A stretch of DNA of 64,000 nucleotides from Nostoc sp. MG11 (GTDB lineage Bacteria; Cyanobacteriota; Cyanobacteriia; Cyanobacteriales; Nostocaceae). Location: contig NZ_JACXXN010000012.1 of assembly GCF_014904695.1 (NCBI RefSeq), positions 124,001 through 188,000 on the forward strand, in the 5' to 3' direction. How positions within the stretch are numbered: the stretch's first letter is position 1; each line of letters starts with the position of its first letter. The notes beneath the pieces were generated by a model. That model was not told where the DNA came from. It saw only the letters and a program-made list of their open reading frames with translations, and did not search any database. Positions 28,568-38,593 of the stretch are shown here, in pieces. The position numbers were made by a program, and so were the translations under genes.

Positions 28568-28846
28568 ATGAACATCATTGTTTGGGTAGCATTAGGACTT
28601 TTGGCTGGTGCGATCGCTAAAGTTGTTTACCCTGGTTATCAAGGTGGTGGAATTTTATCCACAATGATTTTGGGTGTTATCGGTGCTTTTATTGGCGGAA
28701 GTCTGTTGACACTACTGCAAGCAGGAAACCTACAATTGACGGCAGCTGGTGCTGGTTTAAGTATTATTGGTATTTTAGTTGCTGTACTCGGTGCAATTAT
28801 TGCCATATATTTATGGGTATTACTGGGAAGAAGCAGTAATGCTTAA
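28568..28846 (+). CDS. GlsB/YeaQ/YmgE family membrane protein
   Basis: 92 residues. Three hydrophobic segments with glycine pairs: VWVALGLLAGAIAK, then LGVIGAFIGGSLLTLL, then the C-terminal LVAVLGAIIAIYLWVLLGR. This is the transglycosylase-associated small membrane family, often stress-induced. ATG 28568 with GAGGAAG just before it is preferred over an upstream TTG at 28526. Confidence 0.85.
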   Translation: MNIIVWVALGLLAGAIAKVVYPGYQGGGILSTMILGVIGAFIGGSLLTLLQAGNLQLTAAGAGLSIIGILVAVLGAIIAIYLWVLLGRSSNA

Positions 28847-29021
28847 ATACTAATTACCAGTTGCAAACTATTAACTGAAGCGTGTTTAATTAAGTCTTTT
28901 AGTTCACCAGTCTTAGAAAATATAAAATCTGTAATTAGGTAGACAAGACTGGAAAAATACTAAAAGATAATGACTTAGCTGATCCATTCTGTTACATCAT
29001 TATTTTTGGAAAGGGAAAAGT

Positions 29022-29720
29022 ATGTTTTTTCACAGAAAAGAGCCTATTCATGCAGTCAAAATTGGTGAACCAAATCCTCGTTTTGCTCAACTGCTTTTAG
29101 AGCAATTCGGCGGAGCTACTGGAGAACTTAGTGCTGCTCTACAATATTGGGTTCAGTCATTTCATGTTGAAAATGCCGGCATTAAGGATATGCTTCAAGA
29201 TATAGCTATCGAAGAATTTGGACACCTAGAAATGGTTGGCAAACTCATTGAGGCTCATACCAAGAATACTGATCAAACAGAAGCTTACAAAAGCACTCTT
29301 TTCGCAATAAGAGGTATAGGCCCTCACTTTCTAGATAGCCAAGGTAATGCTTGGACTGCAAATTACTTGAATGAAGGTGGAGATGTCGTGCGTGATTTGA
29401 GAGCTAATATTGCTGCTGAGGCTGGCGCTCGTCAAACTTACGAAGAATTGATCAAGCTGTCTACTGATCAAGAAACCAAAGAGGCGTTAGTTCACCTGTT
29501 AACACGAGAAATTTCTCATACCCAGATGTTTATGAAAGCTCTAGATTCACTAGGTAAGTTGACAGATCCATTCTTTGGTAATGTTAAACCTGACGAAACT
29601 GTTGCTCTGTACTACAATCTATCTTCCTATGGAAATGGAAATGGTAAGGATGAGCGTGGTCCTTGGAATTCTGAGCCAACATTTAAGTACATTGCTAACC
29701 CATCAGAAAGTAGCTCTTAA
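29022..29720 (+). CDS. Manganese catalase
   Basis: 232 residues with a ferritin-like four-helix core that decomposes hydrogen peroxide at a dimanganese site. Ligand helices: GGATGELSAALQYWVQS, IAIEEFGHLEMVGKL, AAEAGARQTYEEL and LTREISHTQMFMKAL supply the Glu and His residues. The C-terminal strand after about residue 185 (DPFFGNVKPDETVALYYNLSS) is the usual lid. It is 175 bases beyond the GlsB-like gene on the same strand; GGGAAAAG precedes the ATG. Confidence 0.9.
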   Translation: MFFHRKEPIHAVKIGEPNPRFAQLLLEQFGGATGELSAALQYWVQSFHVENAGIKDMLQDIAIEEFGHLEMVGKLIEAHTKNTDQTEAYKSTLFAIRGIGPHFLDSQGNAWTANYLNEGGDVVRDLRANIAAEAGARQTYEELIKLSTDQETKEALVHLLTREISHTQMFMKALDSLGKLTDPFFGNVKPDETVALYYNLSSYGNGNGKDERGPWNSEPTFKYIANPSESSS

Positions 29721-30100
29721 TTCAATAAGTTTCAGTAAGAACGTAGATTGATTTTAGGTACAGATACCTTTAGCACGTTCTTACTTAAAACTCTCAAACT
29801 TAAGGTGGGCAATGCCCATCTTATTTTGAAATGACTAGTCGTTTGCTTACTCTATTAAAGTTTTAATTTGTCTATCGTATAATTATGCTTAAATGAATGC
29901 ACACTATTTGTTGTTAATCTACAAAGATCAATAATAATTAGCGTTTTTCAGTCATAATTTTGTTGTCTGGCTCATCTTTATTTGCTAAATTATAGTTTTT
30001 CAAATTGAAGGTATTTGCAAAAGCCTCGCTCGATGTCTCTGAATTCAAACATTAATTCAATAAATATCAAAATCAAAACTTAGAATCTGGAGATTGACGT
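29721..30100. repeat. Nested hairpins and GTGGGC repeat after Mn catalase
   Basis: GTAAGAACGT at 29735 pairs with ACGTTCTTAC at 29775-29784, and within the loop AGGTA pairs with TACCT. A GGTGGGCAATGCCCA repeat follows at about 29802-29816. These may form the transcript end of the catalase. The remainder is AT-rich and empty. Confidence 0.5.
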
Positions 30101-30829
30101 GTGATTGTCAGCGCTACACAAAATGGTTGGGAAATAATTTATCATCGTGCTCACGCTTTGCTAGCAGCTCAAATAGCAGGACAGTGGCGACGCAAAGATA
30201 CTCCAGTACGGTTATATGAAACGATCGCTGCAATTTCCCATCATGATGACTTAGAGAAAGAGTGGGAGGAAGATAATCTGACTGAAGCGGGTACGCCAAT
30301 GGACTTCACTCTCAATTCAGATATCGATATCGAGAAGTTGTCTAATATGGCAAACAATGCACGCTACCGAGGACGATGGGTAGCTTTGTTAATTTCTATG
30401 CACATGAGCCGTTTAAATGAGTCACAACGGGGTCAGTCTTCAGAAATAGACAAATTTTTAGATGAGCAACTTCAAAACCAGCAACGTTGGCGTAAGGAAC
30501 TAGATATTGAGAAGGAGGAAATAGATGCAGCCTATGCGTTTATGCAGTGGTGCGATCGCCTTTCTCTCATCCTCTGTCAGCAGGAGCTACCTGCTGATGA
30601 GCGGTTTTTAGAAATTAGCAAAGGGCCTGACGGTAAGCGCTATGACATTATGCAAAGCAGTAATCAATCGGTGACTGTCAAACCCTGGCCCTTTCAAGAT
30701 GACCGATTTACAGTCAACGTCGAAGCTTGCGACCTCTCCCAGGTTAAATTTGAAAGCAACGCCGAACTGAGTCAAGCACTTCAGGAAGCTCCTATCAAGG
30801 TAATGGAGTGGATATTTGTTAAAGGTTAG
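30101..30829 (+). CDS. DUF3891 family protein
   Basis: 242 residues matching DUF3891: IIYHRAHALLAAQIAGQW at the N-terminus, IAAISHHDDLEKEWEEDNL, and a C-terminal part with QWCDRLSLILCQQ. The conserved HHDD resembles a metal-binding HD-type motif, but activity is unknown. The start is GTG at 30101 with a GGAG upstream. A terminator follows at 30874. Confidence 0.75.
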   Translation: MIVSATQNGWEIIYHRAHALLAAQIAGQWRRKDTPVRLYETIAAISHHDDLEKEWEEDNLTEAGTPMDFTLNSDIDIEKLSNMANNARYRGRWVALLISMHMSRLNESQRGQSSEIDKFLDEQLQNQQRWRKELDIEKEEIDAAYAFMQWCDRLSLILCQQELPADERFLEISKGPDGKRYDIMQSSNQSVTVKPWPFQDDRFTVNVEACDLSQVKFESNAELSQALQEAPIKVMEWIFVKG

Positions 30830-30873
30830 GTACATCTAAATTAAGCTGTAGCCAACATACTCCGCAATTGATA

Positions 30874-30893
30874 CCCTCATTTGAGGGCTTTTT
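30874..30893 (+). terminator. Rho-independent terminator of DUF3891 gene
   Basis: CCCTCA/TGAGGG stem with a two-base loop, followed by CTTTTT. Confidence 0.75.
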
Positions 30894-31612
30894 CTGTTGG
30901 AATTCCTCTAGAAATCTTTCAATTAGCGATCGCCCAACTCTTTATTCTAGATAAGTAACTCTTATAGATTCTATCAATCTTCTTTTGTCAAGTCTAGTTG
31001 ACTATATGTAACAATCAAGTTAATATTATTTACATAAGTTAATAAAACTAAAATTTAAATTACTGCTAAACAAAAAAAGCTGATTTCGGTATCGCTATCT
31101 TCATAGACATTTGGACTTCTCCCATCGACCTCGACTTAACAGCCGAGGTTTTTTGTGCTTAGTAGTACCAAGACTTTTACTAAGCTTGCATCATCGCCTT
31201 TTCTGATTCCAGGCGCAAGAATACATAAATCTAAACCTTAAAATCAAGTTAATAGCCTTACGCAGATTTCGGTAAGCCTGACATTTTATACTAATCTCAA
31301 CGAAGTCACAGGGAAGACAGATGATCCTTCTTCCTCCTGACTCCAAACTTCTTCCTTCTTGTTTAGGATTTATTCGGGCGGGGTCGTAATCTCCGTACTT
31401 ATTCTGACTTGTGACTTCTGACTCCTTCCTTCTTGTTCAATTAACGTAAGTCTCCAACAGAAGCGCACGTTAAAATGGACTAAAACCCTTTCTCAGTCTC
31501 CTTCAGAGACTTTAGCTATTAGCATAAGAATTCATTCTTAGGCGGTTATTGGGAGGAATGCAAGACTTAGGTAAACGGTACTTCGTCTGTCTTTATCGTA
31601 CCTATAAATAAA
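30894..31612. other. Gap with isolated terminator and STRR patches
   Basis: About 720 bases. A second plus-strand terminator-like hairpin, ACCTCG at 31128-31133 with CGAGGT at 31144-31149 and a T-run, has no gene upstream of it other than one already terminated; a small RNA between about 30900 and 31154 is possible. STRR-like heptamers (CTTCTTCC, TGACTTC) cover about 31318-31440. No ORF is supported. Confidence 0.4.
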
Positions 31613-31634
31613 AAAGGTAGGACTGCCTACCTTT
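31613..31634 (-). terminator. Terminator of site-2 protease gene
   Basis: A perfect 9-bp stem AAAGGTAGG/CCTACCTTT with a 4-base loop. On the minus strand it is followed by TTTTTATTTA, 92 bases beyond the protease stop. Confidence 0.7.
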
Positions 31635-31725
31635 AAACCAAAAAAAGCATTTTATAACCAAACAAACCCAATATCACACACAATTTTGACGAATCTATTG
31701 CAAAAATATGACGACCGTGTGACGT

Positions 31726-32922
31726 TTAATCTGAAGTAGACTTTGCTATTATCCCCAGCTGCAAACCTGCTGGATAACTACCTTGCTCTTTAATTTGTTT
31801 AATTTCAGCATCCGTTATTTGCAAATTTAACTTTTGTGCCAACACCCGTACAACATCTCCCCGGTCAATTACACCAGCGACAGCACCAGCAGGGGAAAGT
31901 ACAGTAATCCGAGGTAACTGCTCATTTTCTAACTTGTTAATCACCTCAGCCAGGGAAGTTGACTCTGCAACTGTGGGTATTTCTGTCAGGGGATGCACAA
32001 TGCTGTGTAGGGTTTGAGTCTCCCATTGACTCCTTTGAGTTAGACGTAAATCGTTAATGGAAACCATACCCCGGTAACGTCCATCAGAAGCAGCAAAATA
32101 AATCTGGGAAGGGGCGGTTTCCAATAGATATGAATCGGCAAAGGAACGCAATGTCTGGTCAGCATCAACGACGCGAAAATCACGGGTCATAGCATCGGTG
32201 GCTAGCAGCTTGAGCAAAGTTTCTTGCAATGTAGTCACGCGGTCATAGCTGTTGGCATTTCGGATACCAAACCAACCCAACAGAGCAATCCACAAACCAA
32301 CCGCCAATTCTCTAGTCAAGAAATCGATCGCAAACCCCAAGGCGATCGCACTGTAACCTAAAATTTGCCCCGCTCTCGCAGCCCAGTGTACAGCTTGATA
32401 ACGATTACCTGTTGCTTGCCATAGTGCTGCTTTTAACACTTGTCCACCATCTAAAGGTAAGCCAGGAATCATGTTAAACAGTGCTACAACTAAGTTAATT
32501 CTTGCTAAATCTCCGACCATTACACTGACGGGGCTAGTATCAGGTAAAACAGTAGCTCCGAGACGCAGCAGGAAAAACAGCACAATACTCACCAACGGCC
32601 CAGCGATCGCTACTTGAAAAGCTTTTCCTGGAGTTTTGGATTCTTCTTCTATAGCAGCAATCCCGCCAAACAGAAACAGGGTAATCGAGTTAACTTTAAT
32701 GCCTTGCGATCGGGCTACCAAGCTATGACCTAACTCATGTAATAACACCGAACCAAATAGCAGCAGCGCCATCACTATTCCAGCGCTCCAAGCAATCACA
32801 TTCCCCCATTCCTGGTAAGCTACCCCAAAATTAAGGGTTGCCAGCCCTAAAATTACAAACCACAAAGGGTCTAAAAACAGGGGAATTCCAAATAAAGACC
32901 CAATTTTCCAATTTGTTTGCAT
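31726..32922 (-). CDS. Site-2 protease (M50) with CBS pair
   Basis: 398 residues. The catalytic HELGHSLVAR lies near residue 62, within membrane helices, and the third ligand is in the LPLDGGQVL segment near 155. Two CBS domains (about 240-375) follow: TRDFRVVDADQTLRSF, MVSINDLRL, then PRITVLSPAGAVAGVIDRGDV. This is the Rip-like S2P class that cleaves membrane proteins in signalling; CBS domains may sense nucleotides. The substrate is unknown. Confidence 0.9.
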   Translation of the reverse strand: MQTNWKIGSLFGIPLFLDPLWFVILGLATLNFGVAYQEWGNVIAWSAGIVMALLLFGSVLLHELGHSLVARSQGIKVNSITLFLFGGIAAIEEESKTPGKAFQVAIAGPLVSIVLFFLLRLGATVLPDTSPVSVMVGDLARINLVVALFNMIPGLPLDGGQVLKAALWQATGNRYQAVHWAARAGQILGYSAIALGFAIDFLTRELAVGLWIALLGWFGIRNANSYDRVTTLQETLLKLLATDAMTRDFRVVDADQTLRSFADSYLLETAPSQIYFAASDGRYRGMVSINDLRLTQRSQWETQTLHSIVHPLTEIPTVAESTSLAEVINKLENEQLPRITVLSPAGAVAGVIDRGDVVRVLAQKLNLQITDAEIKQIKEQGSYPAGLQLGIIAKSTSD

Positions 32923-33382
32923 TACATTGTCCTAAAACTAAATATCACCAGCAATTTTTATAGCTATCTTTAGTATAATTTTATACATAAGTTAAATGGC
33001 AATTAATTTCAGCAGTGCCAAGGCGCAAGATGCTCTGACTTCTAGAATAGACAATTACTACGAGTAATCAAACTTAATGCTGTGGGCAATATGAGCAATT
33101 TGAAGCAAATGACATGATGGTTCTTTCTCCCGCATGAATAAACTGCTTGAGTCTAGAGAGTGGATTGATACCATCTTTGAAGACAAGTACACTTTTTGCT
33201 GATGAAGTAGTTAAATCTTCCCGCAAAAGGAAGGTTAATACTTCCCTCCTCAGTTAGAACAACTACACAAAAGCTGACTTGGCTAATACTCGCGAGTTAT
33301 CTTGCTGGAGAAAGAACCAGAATCATTTTTGGAGTTTTGTATTTATTGAAACGTTATAAGTAACGTCTCTGTCATCCCAAAA
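32923..33382. other. Gap with possible decayed ORF
   Basis: 460 bases. A 22-codon plus frame from ATG 33134 (LLESREWIDTIFEDKYTF) reads like protein and, allowing one frame slip, continues to about 33267. It may be a fragment of a lost gene. It has no clear ribosome site. Confidence 0.3.
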
Positions 33383-33637
33383 CTACAGACGACCGATATT
33401 AGTCAGTCCTAAAACAATGCCAACGCCGATAACATGACCGAAAGCCATCGCCGCGACGAATGTTGGAATGCTGACTGGCAGAATCGGGAACTTAGGCCCA
33501 ACTAGAGGTTTTTCGATTCTAGTACTTAGCAAAAGAACTACTAAGCAACTGACGCTGATGATAATCCCTACAGTGGGACTCCACGCTGGTGTTGGAGGAA
33601 CAGTTGCAGCGGTTGCTAGTAAGATAGATGAAGTCAA
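33383..33637 (-). CDS. psaK: Photosystem I subunit PsaK
   Basis: About 84 residues with two transmembrane helices: the N-terminal [21 protein letters not shown] and the C-terminal [19 protein letters not shown], the classic PsaK ending. PsaK lies at the edge of PSI and takes part in antenna coupling. The likely start is TTG at 33637 (MTSSILLA), set by AGGAG 8 bases upstream and by the family N-terminus; an upstream TTG at 33664 is less likely. It is divergent from trpF, 123 bases away. Confidence 0.9.
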   Translation of the reverse strand: MTSSILLATAATVPPTPAWSPTVGIIISVSCLVVLLLSTRIEKPLVGPKFPILPVSIPTFVAAMAFGHVIGVGIVLGLTNIGRL

Positions 33638-33760
33638 GCTTTTGTCTCCTGAATGGAAAAACAATGTAAACCTACAAAATTATAAAGTTACTCAGGAAAC
33701 AAGCGAAAATAATTAGCAAAAATTCGACGTTTTTTTCAGTTCTCAATATGTCAAATTTAT

Positions 33761-34393
33761 ATGCGCGTTAAGATTTGTGGCATTACTCAACCACAGCAGT
33801 CTATAGCGATCGCCTCTCTTGGCGCAACCGCACTAGGATTTATTTGTGTACCAACCTCACCTCGCTACGTTACCACATTGCAAATTTGTGCAGCTGTGGC
33901 ACAACTACCAGAAAATATTGACAGAATTGGTGTTTTTGCTAACGCCAGCATTCCCGAAATCAGCCAGACAGTTGTTAATTCTGGGTTGACTGGTGTACAG
34001 TTACACGGAGATGAATCACCAGAATTTTGTTACCAGCTGCGTCAATCTCTAGCCAACGTCGAAATTATTAAAGCGCTCAGAATTAGAAGTCTTGAGCATC
34101 TTGACACAGCAGTTAATTACAGTAAATACATAGATACTTTGCTACTTGATGCCTATCATCCCCAACAACTGGGTGGTACAGGTCAAACCTTAGATTGGAC
34201 GATGTTAGAGAAATTTAGCTCGAGTTGCCCTTGGTTTTTAGCTGGGGGAATAACACCAGATAATGTTGTGGAAGCCTTAAGCCAGGTTAATCCTAGCGGC
34301 ATTGATTTATCTAGTGGTGTGGAGCGCACACCTGGAGATAAGGATTTAGACAAAGTAGCAAAGTTGTTTGAGAAATTAGGAAGTAGAGAGTAG
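33761..34393 (+). CDS. trpF: Phosphoribosylanthranilate isomerase TrpF
   Basis: 210 residues, a TIM barrel enzyme of tryptophan synthesis. MRVKICGIT at the start carries the catalytic Cys, GVFAN and VQLHGDES are mid-barrel, [15 protein letters not shown] carries the catalytic Asp and [12 protein letters not shown] the phosphate loop. The ending [14 protein letters not shown] is typical. No other trp genes are adjacent. Confidence 0.95.
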   Translation: MRVKICGITQPQQSIAIASLGATALGFICVPTSPRYVTTLQICAAVAQLPENIDRIGVFANASIPEISQTVVNSGLTGVQLHGDESPEFCYQLRQSLANVEIIKALRIRSLEHLDTAVNYSKYIDTLLLDAYHPQQLGGTGQTLDWTMLEKFSSSCPWFLAGGITPDNVVEALSQVNPSGIDLSSGVERTPGDKDLDKVAKLFEKLGSRE

Positions 34394-34394
34394 A

Positions 34395-34500
34395 GGGAGC
34401 AGGAGGAGCAAGGGGGGCAGGGGGAGCAGCGGAGCAGTAAAGCAAAGAAGCAAAAGAATAATCTTTCCCTTTTCCCTTTTCCCTTTCCCCCTTTCCCAAT
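34395..34500. repeat. STRR heptamer arrays
   Basis: Purine-rich units such as GGGAGCAG, then a pyrimidine run of TTTCCCT repeated with one-base shifts (about 34464-34495). These are heptanucleotide short tandem repeats of Nostocales, in the gap between convergent trpF and folE. Confidence 0.7.
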
Positions 34501-34568
34501 ACCCCATGACGCCAGTTCGCTCAAGTCGGGAAACCCGCCCACGCGACTGGCTCCCCAATCCCCAGTCC

Positions 34569-35276
34569 CTAAAAGAATGCTGCTTGATGGCGAATCAAGT
34601 TAAAGAATTCTTCACGAGTTTTGTGTTCCTCTTGGAATACACCAACCATTGCACTGGTAACAGTCCAAGAACCCGGTTTTTGGACACCTCGCATTACCAT
34701 GCACATATGAGTAGCTTCCATCACAACGGCGACTCCTTGAGGTTCCAGAATCGTCTGAATTGCTTCGGCAATTTGCCGGGTTAACCTCTCCTGTACTTGC
34801 AAGCGACGGGAATACATCTCGACGATCCGAGCCAGTTTACTCAGTCCCACAACTTTTTGGTTAGGGATATAAGCAACGTGTGCTCTGCCCATAAATGGCA
34901 GCATGTGGTGTTCGCACAAACTAAAGAAATTAATATCTCGCACTAGTACCATCTCGTTATGTCCTTCATCAAAGATGGCATCATTAACGAGTTCTTCTAG
35001 GGATTGGTTGTAGCCACTGGTTAAAAACCGCATTGCCTCGGCCACCCGCTTGGGTGTTTTGAGGAGTCCTTCGCGTTCAGGATCTTCTCCGACGCCTAAT
35101 ATTAGTGTCCGCACGGCATCTGTCATTTCTTCCATCTGTTCCTCTTTTGGCGGGAACACATCCGCTTGTCGTCCGTTGTGGGTATTGCGATCAGGTCTAG
35201 GATTGATAGCTTCTGCCAAATCGGGAATCAGAGGCGATTGAGAGCGATTAGAACCGTTGGAACTAGCGATAGTCAT
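34569..35276 (-). CDS. folE: GTP cyclohydrolase I FolE
   Basis: 235 residues. FolE makes 7,8-dihydroneopterin triphosphate for folate and, in cyanobacteria, pterin synthesis. The zinc ligands are in [11 protein letters not shown] and [23 protein letters not shown] and the ending RHQAAFF region fit the family. The N-terminal 45 residues are a variable, Asn/Pro-rich extension. It follows the SDR gene on the same strand after about 100 bases containing STRRs. Confidence 0.95.
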   Translation of the reverse strand: MTIASSNGSNRSQSPLIPDLAEAINPRPDRNTHNGRQADVFPPKEEQMEEMTDAVRTLILGVGEDPEREGLLKTPKRVAEAMRFLTSGYNQSLEELVNDAIFDEGHNEMVLVRDINFFSLCEHHMLPFMGRAHVAYIPNQKVVGLSKLARIVEMYSRRLQVQERLTRQIAEAIQTILEPQGVAVVMEATHMCMVMRGVQKPGSWTVTSAMVGVFQEEHKTREEFFNLIRHQAAFF

Positions 35277-35310
35277 GATGTAGTAGTCTTGGTTATGGTT
35301 TGAAGATTGG

Positions 35311-35340
35311 TCATTAGTTATTAGTCATTAGTTATTAGTT
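35311..35340. repeat. STRR: TCATTAG/TTATTAG alternating heptamers
   Basis: Four heptamers alternate TCATTAG TTATTAG twice, in the gap between the SDR gene and folE. A following piece with ACAAATGAC (35356-35371) is of the same type. Confidence 0.8.
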
Positions 35341-35377
35341 TGGGATAAATCACAAAGAACAAATGACAAATGACTCT

Positions 35378-36100
35378 TTAAAGGACGCCAGCGCTAGGCA
35401 TCAGGGTCAATTCATCAACAACTGCCTGTTGTGGTAACAGAACTGTGTAGAGAATTGATTGAGCAACAATTTCTGGGGTCAACATCTTTGAGCGGTCAAA
35501 ATCGGCATTAACAGTTTCCGTGTCCCAAAGTTCAGTGTTGACTGCACCAGGACAAATAGCAGTAACGCGAATGCCGTAGCCCCGTTCTTCTTGTGCCAAG
35601 GTTTGAGAAAGGGCTATTAGTCCAGCTTTACTGACGTTATATGCACCCCAATCGGGGAAAGGTTGTTTTGCGGCAATAGAGGCGACGTTGATAATTGTGC
35701 CGCCCCGATCGCGCATTGAAGGCAAAATTCCCACAATGCATTGAAACACGCTGGTAAGATTCAAGTTAATTACTTGTTGCCAGTCTTCTAATGGGGTTTC
35801 GCTCAATGTGCCTGTGTACGCTATGCCAGCGTTATTTACCAGAATGTCTACGTTGCTAAAGTCAAGGGCGATCGCTTGAATCTTTTCTTGGACTTCTGAG
35901 ATACAAGCTAGATCCACAGCATAAGCTTTCGCTTCCACCCCAGCTTGCTGTGCTGCTTCTGCAACCGCCTCCAACTTATGCAAAGAACGGCTGACTAAGG
36001 CGACATCTATTCCCGCCTTTGCAAAAGCTAAAGCCGTTGCTTTCCCAATTCCACTACTTGCCCCAGTAATTAGGGCACGTCGTTTCTGCTCAACACTCAT
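35378..36100 (-). CDS. SDR family oxidoreductase (3-oxoacyl-ACP reductase-like)
   Basis: 240 residues. ALITGASSGIGKATALA carries the cofactor motif, NNAGIAYTG the structural Asn, and YNVSKAGL the catalytic Tyr-Lys. The ATG at 36100 is preferred, with GGGAG 6 bases before it; a TTG at 36112 is part of that ribosome site. Although it resembles FabG, the true FabG is at 59227. It lies downstream of the ado-aar-accA set in the same orientation, as often seen in cyanobacteria. Confidence 0.85.
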   Translation of the reverse strand: MSVEQKRRALITGASSGIGKATALAFAKAGIDVALVSRSLHKLEAVAEAAQQAGVEAKAYAVDLACISEVQEKIQAIALDFSNVDILVNNAGIAYTGTLSETPLEDWQQVINLNLTSVFQCIVGILPSMRDRGGTIINVASIAAKQPFPDWGAYNVSKAGLIALSQTLAQEERGYGIRVTAICPGAVNTELWDTETVNADFDRSKMLTPEIVAQSILYTVLLPQQAVVDELTLMPSAGVL

Positions 36101-36240
36101 GGTTTCTCCCAATTTTTTGGCAGTTCCGAAAGCTTATTCCCACCTAATTATTCACATCTCTCTGTTTGGATAGATTAAAAGGAGCTAAAAATACGTTAAG
36201 TTTTTTGACACCTGCTGTACTTTAGTACCAGGGTGACTAC

Positions 36241-36408
36241 ATGCGATTTGGGTTTTTTCCCAGTGAGGACAACAAATTATCGCCTGGGAAATCATACCGT
36301 ACACTCAAAGTTGATTACTTCAATACTAAACAACCCACTCAATCAAATCGAGTAGGCTTGCCAAACATGCAAATGCCTATGGCTGAGAAGATTGTTAAAA
36401 ATCTTTAA
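36241..36408 (+). CDS. Possible small ORF, 55 aa
   Basis: An ATG frame of 55 codons (MRFGFFPSEDNKLSPG at the start, MAEKIVKNL at the end) in the gap between accA and the SDR gene, opposite their strand. It has only a weak GGGTG upstream and no recognised family. Coding status is uncertain. Confidence 0.22.
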   Translation: MRFGFFPSEDNKLSPGKSYRTLKVDYFNTKQPTQSNRVGLPNMQMPMAEKIVKNL

Positions 36409-36462
36409 GCACATAGGCAATTATAGCACTGCTGTTGAGCTAATCAATCATCTCCAGAGGTA

Positions 36463-37443
36463 CTAGTGAGCAACTTCAGTAAAAACACCAATTTTACGGA
36501 ATTTTTCATAGCGTAGTTGGCGTCGTTCTGGAGCGGTTAAGCGATTGAGGTCATCCAAATTGTCTAACAGTGCTTGCTTGAGAGTGGTAGCGGCTTTTAG
36601 GGGGTCTGCATGAGCGCCGCCGATGGGTTCAGGCAATATCTCGTCAATAATTCCCAAATTTTTCAGATCAGGAGAAATGATTTTTAGGGCTACTGCTGCT
36701 TGGGGAGCCTTAGCAGCATCTTTCCACAAGATAGCAGCACAGCCTTCGGGGCTAATAACGGTATAAACAGCGTGTTCAAACATTAAAAGGCGATCGCCTA
36801 CACCAATGCCAAGTGCGCCGCCAGAACTGGCTTCACCGATGACTGTGCAGATGATGGGGACATCCAGGCAAAACATCTCTCGTAAATTGTAGGCGATCGC
36901 TTCTCCCGCGCCTTGTTGTTCGGCTGCCACTGTCGGCAAAGCGCCTGGGGTGTCGATAAAGGTCAAAATCGGCATACCAAATTTGTTGGCATGTGCCATC
37001 AAGCGTAGCGCCTTGCGATAACCTCCTGGGGAAGCCATGCCGAAGTTTCGGGCAATATTGTCTTTAGTATCGCGCCCTTTTTGTTGACCTAACATAACTA
37101 CGGGTTGTCCCCCTAAACGAGCCACACCGCCAATTAATGCCGGATCGTCACCACCACTGCGATCGCCATGCAATTCCATCCATTCATCACTAATTGCTTG
37201 AATGTAATCGAGAGTGCTGGGGCGGCGAGGATGCCGAGCGACTTGTAATCGCTGGGATGGTGATAGACTACTGAAAATTTCCTCACGCAGTTGCATAGCG
37301 CGTGCTTCAAGTTGACGAATTTGACCAGAAACATCGACGCCATTTTCTTCTGCAAGTTGCCGAATTTGCTCAATCCGGGTTGCAAGTTCTGCTAGTGGCT
37401 TTTCAAAATCCAACAGTAGCGGTTTTCGCTCAATAGTTGCCAT
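36463..37443 (-). CDS. accA: Acetyl-CoA carboxylase carboxyltransferase alpha AccA
   Basis: 326 residues of the carboxyltransferase alpha subunit, which with AccD makes malonyl-CoA. The N-terminal coiled coil ([19 protein letters not shown]) precedes the crotonase-like core, with [33 protein letters not shown] and [15 protein letters not shown]. It lies just downstream of aar, so malonyl-CoA supply and acyl-ACP reduction are genetically linked. Confidence 0.95.
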   Translation of the reverse strand: MATIERKPLLLDFEKPLAELATRIEQIRQLAEENGVDVSGQIRQLEARAMQLREEIFSSLSPSQRLQVARHPRRPSTLDYIQAISDEWMELHGDRSGGDDPALIGGVARLGGQPVVMLGQQKGRDTKDNIARNFGMASPGGYRKALRLMAHANKFGMPILTFIDTPGALPTVAAEQQGAGEAIAYNLREMFCLDVPIICTVIGEASSGGALGIGVGDRLLMFEHAVYTVISPEGCAAILWKDAAKAPQAAVALKIISPDLKNLGIIDEILPEPIGGAHADPLKAATTLKQALLDNLDDLNRLTAPERRQLRYEKFRKIGVFTEVAH

Positions 37444-37445
37444 TG

Positions 37446-37567
37446 TAGGAGTTATGAGTTACGAGTTATGAGTTATTTATTCCTGAAGTTCTGATCGGAG
37501 CCTCCGCTCAGACTTCTCTGTTTGTGATTAGTCATTTGTCATTGACGAAGGACAAATGACTAATCAC
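37446..37567. repeat. STRR patch and 17-bp inverted repeat between aar and accA
   Basis: Heptamers GAGTTAT/GAGTTAC repeat at about 37449-37478. At 37524-37567 GTGATTAGTCATTTGTC pairs perfectly with its reverse complement around a 10-base loop. In the aar-accA transcript this would form a very stable stem that could lower or separate downstream expression. Confidence 0.75.
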
Positions 37568-37573
37568 CAATGA

Positions 37574-38593
37574 CTAAACCAGCAGTGGTCTAAATCCGTG
37601 TTTCACCGACACCCGACCGATCTGCTCCATTTTGTCTACAGTAATCTGATTGCGTCCCCATGAAAAGTTTGTATATAACTTCTCAAATTCCAGCAACATT
37701 GATTCAGCAAAACAAGCAAACAACTGACGTGCTGGCACGTCCATATTGACTATTTTCATAATTTTCCAGTCAATATCCAGAGAATGCTCTACAATTCCAC
37801 CATTTAGCACGTGTACACCAGGATGCTGAATTTTCATTGCTAAGTTTTTAGGATAGCCACCATCAATCAGCAAACAAGGTTTCTTCAAAGCTGTGGGGTC
37901 AATTTCCACGCCTTTGGGCATACTAGCAACCCAAACTACAATATCAGCTTGGGGCAGTGCTTCGCTTAAAGCCATGATTTTTCCTCGCCCCAGTTCGTCT
38001 TGCAACTCTTGAAGACGTTCTTGGTTACGGGCGATCAGCAGGAGTTCTTTGACGTCAGTTTTCGCATCTAGCCAGCGTGTAACTGCACTGCCAATATCTC
38101 CTGTTGCTCCACATACAGCGACAGTCGCGCTCTTAAGATCAATTCCTAGTTGTTTCGATGCTTCTTCTACTTGCCGACAAATAATGTAGGCAGTATGTGT
38201 ATTTCCTGTGGTGAAGCGTTCAAATTCTAGTTTAATGTTGCGAACTTGGCTAAACTGCTCTAATTTAAAGTTTTCAAAAATAATTGAGGAAAACCCACCT
38301 AAAGCCGTAATGTTGATGCCATGCTTCTGAGCATGGGCCATAGCGTTCAAAATTTTGCGTGTCGCTGCTTTGATGCGGCGAGTAGCTAGCATCTCCGGTA
38401 AAAAGCAAGACTCGACATACCGTCCTTCAATTTTTTGCCCAGTCACACTGGTGACAATAATACTATCGACAATTTGCGGCGGGGCGCTGCACCAAAAATC
38501 TAGCCCTTGATCGGCATATTCTGGATATCCCAATTCTTGGGCTACTGCTTGAGCGTGTTCCAAACTAGTCAGATGTCCAATTAGACCAAACAT
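37574..38593 (-). CDS. aar: Long-chain acyl-ACP reductase AAR
   Basis: 339 residues. AAR reduces fatty acyl-ACP to aldehyde for alkane synthesis. The start [15 protein letters not shown] is the conserved family N-terminus, so the ATG at 38593 is used rather than the upstream extension. The active-site Cys region [21 protein letters not shown] and the NADPH motif [18 protein letters not shown] (near residue 165) are clear. It is followed by accA and preceded by ado. Confidence 0.95.
   Translation of the reverse strand: MFGLIGHLTSLEHAQAVAQELGYPEYADQGLDFWCSAPPQIVDSIIVTSVTGQKIEGRYVESCFLPEMLATRRIKAATRKILNAMAHAQKHGINITALGGFSSIIFENFKLEQFSQVRNIKLEFERFTTGNTHTAYIICRQVEEASKQLGIDLKSATVAVCGATGDIGSAVTRWLDAKTDVKELLLIARNQERLQELQDELGRGKIMALSEALPQADIVVWVASMPKGVEIDPTALKKPCLLIDGGYPKNLAMKIQHPGVHVLNGGIVEHSLDIDWKIMKIVNMDVPARQLFACFAESMLLEFEKLYTNFSWGRNQITVDKMEQIGRVSVKHGFRPLLV

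Noticed and set aside
34183-34542. 119-codon minus ORF opposite trpF
   Set aside because: Antisense to the C-terminus of TrpF and extended by STRR sequence.
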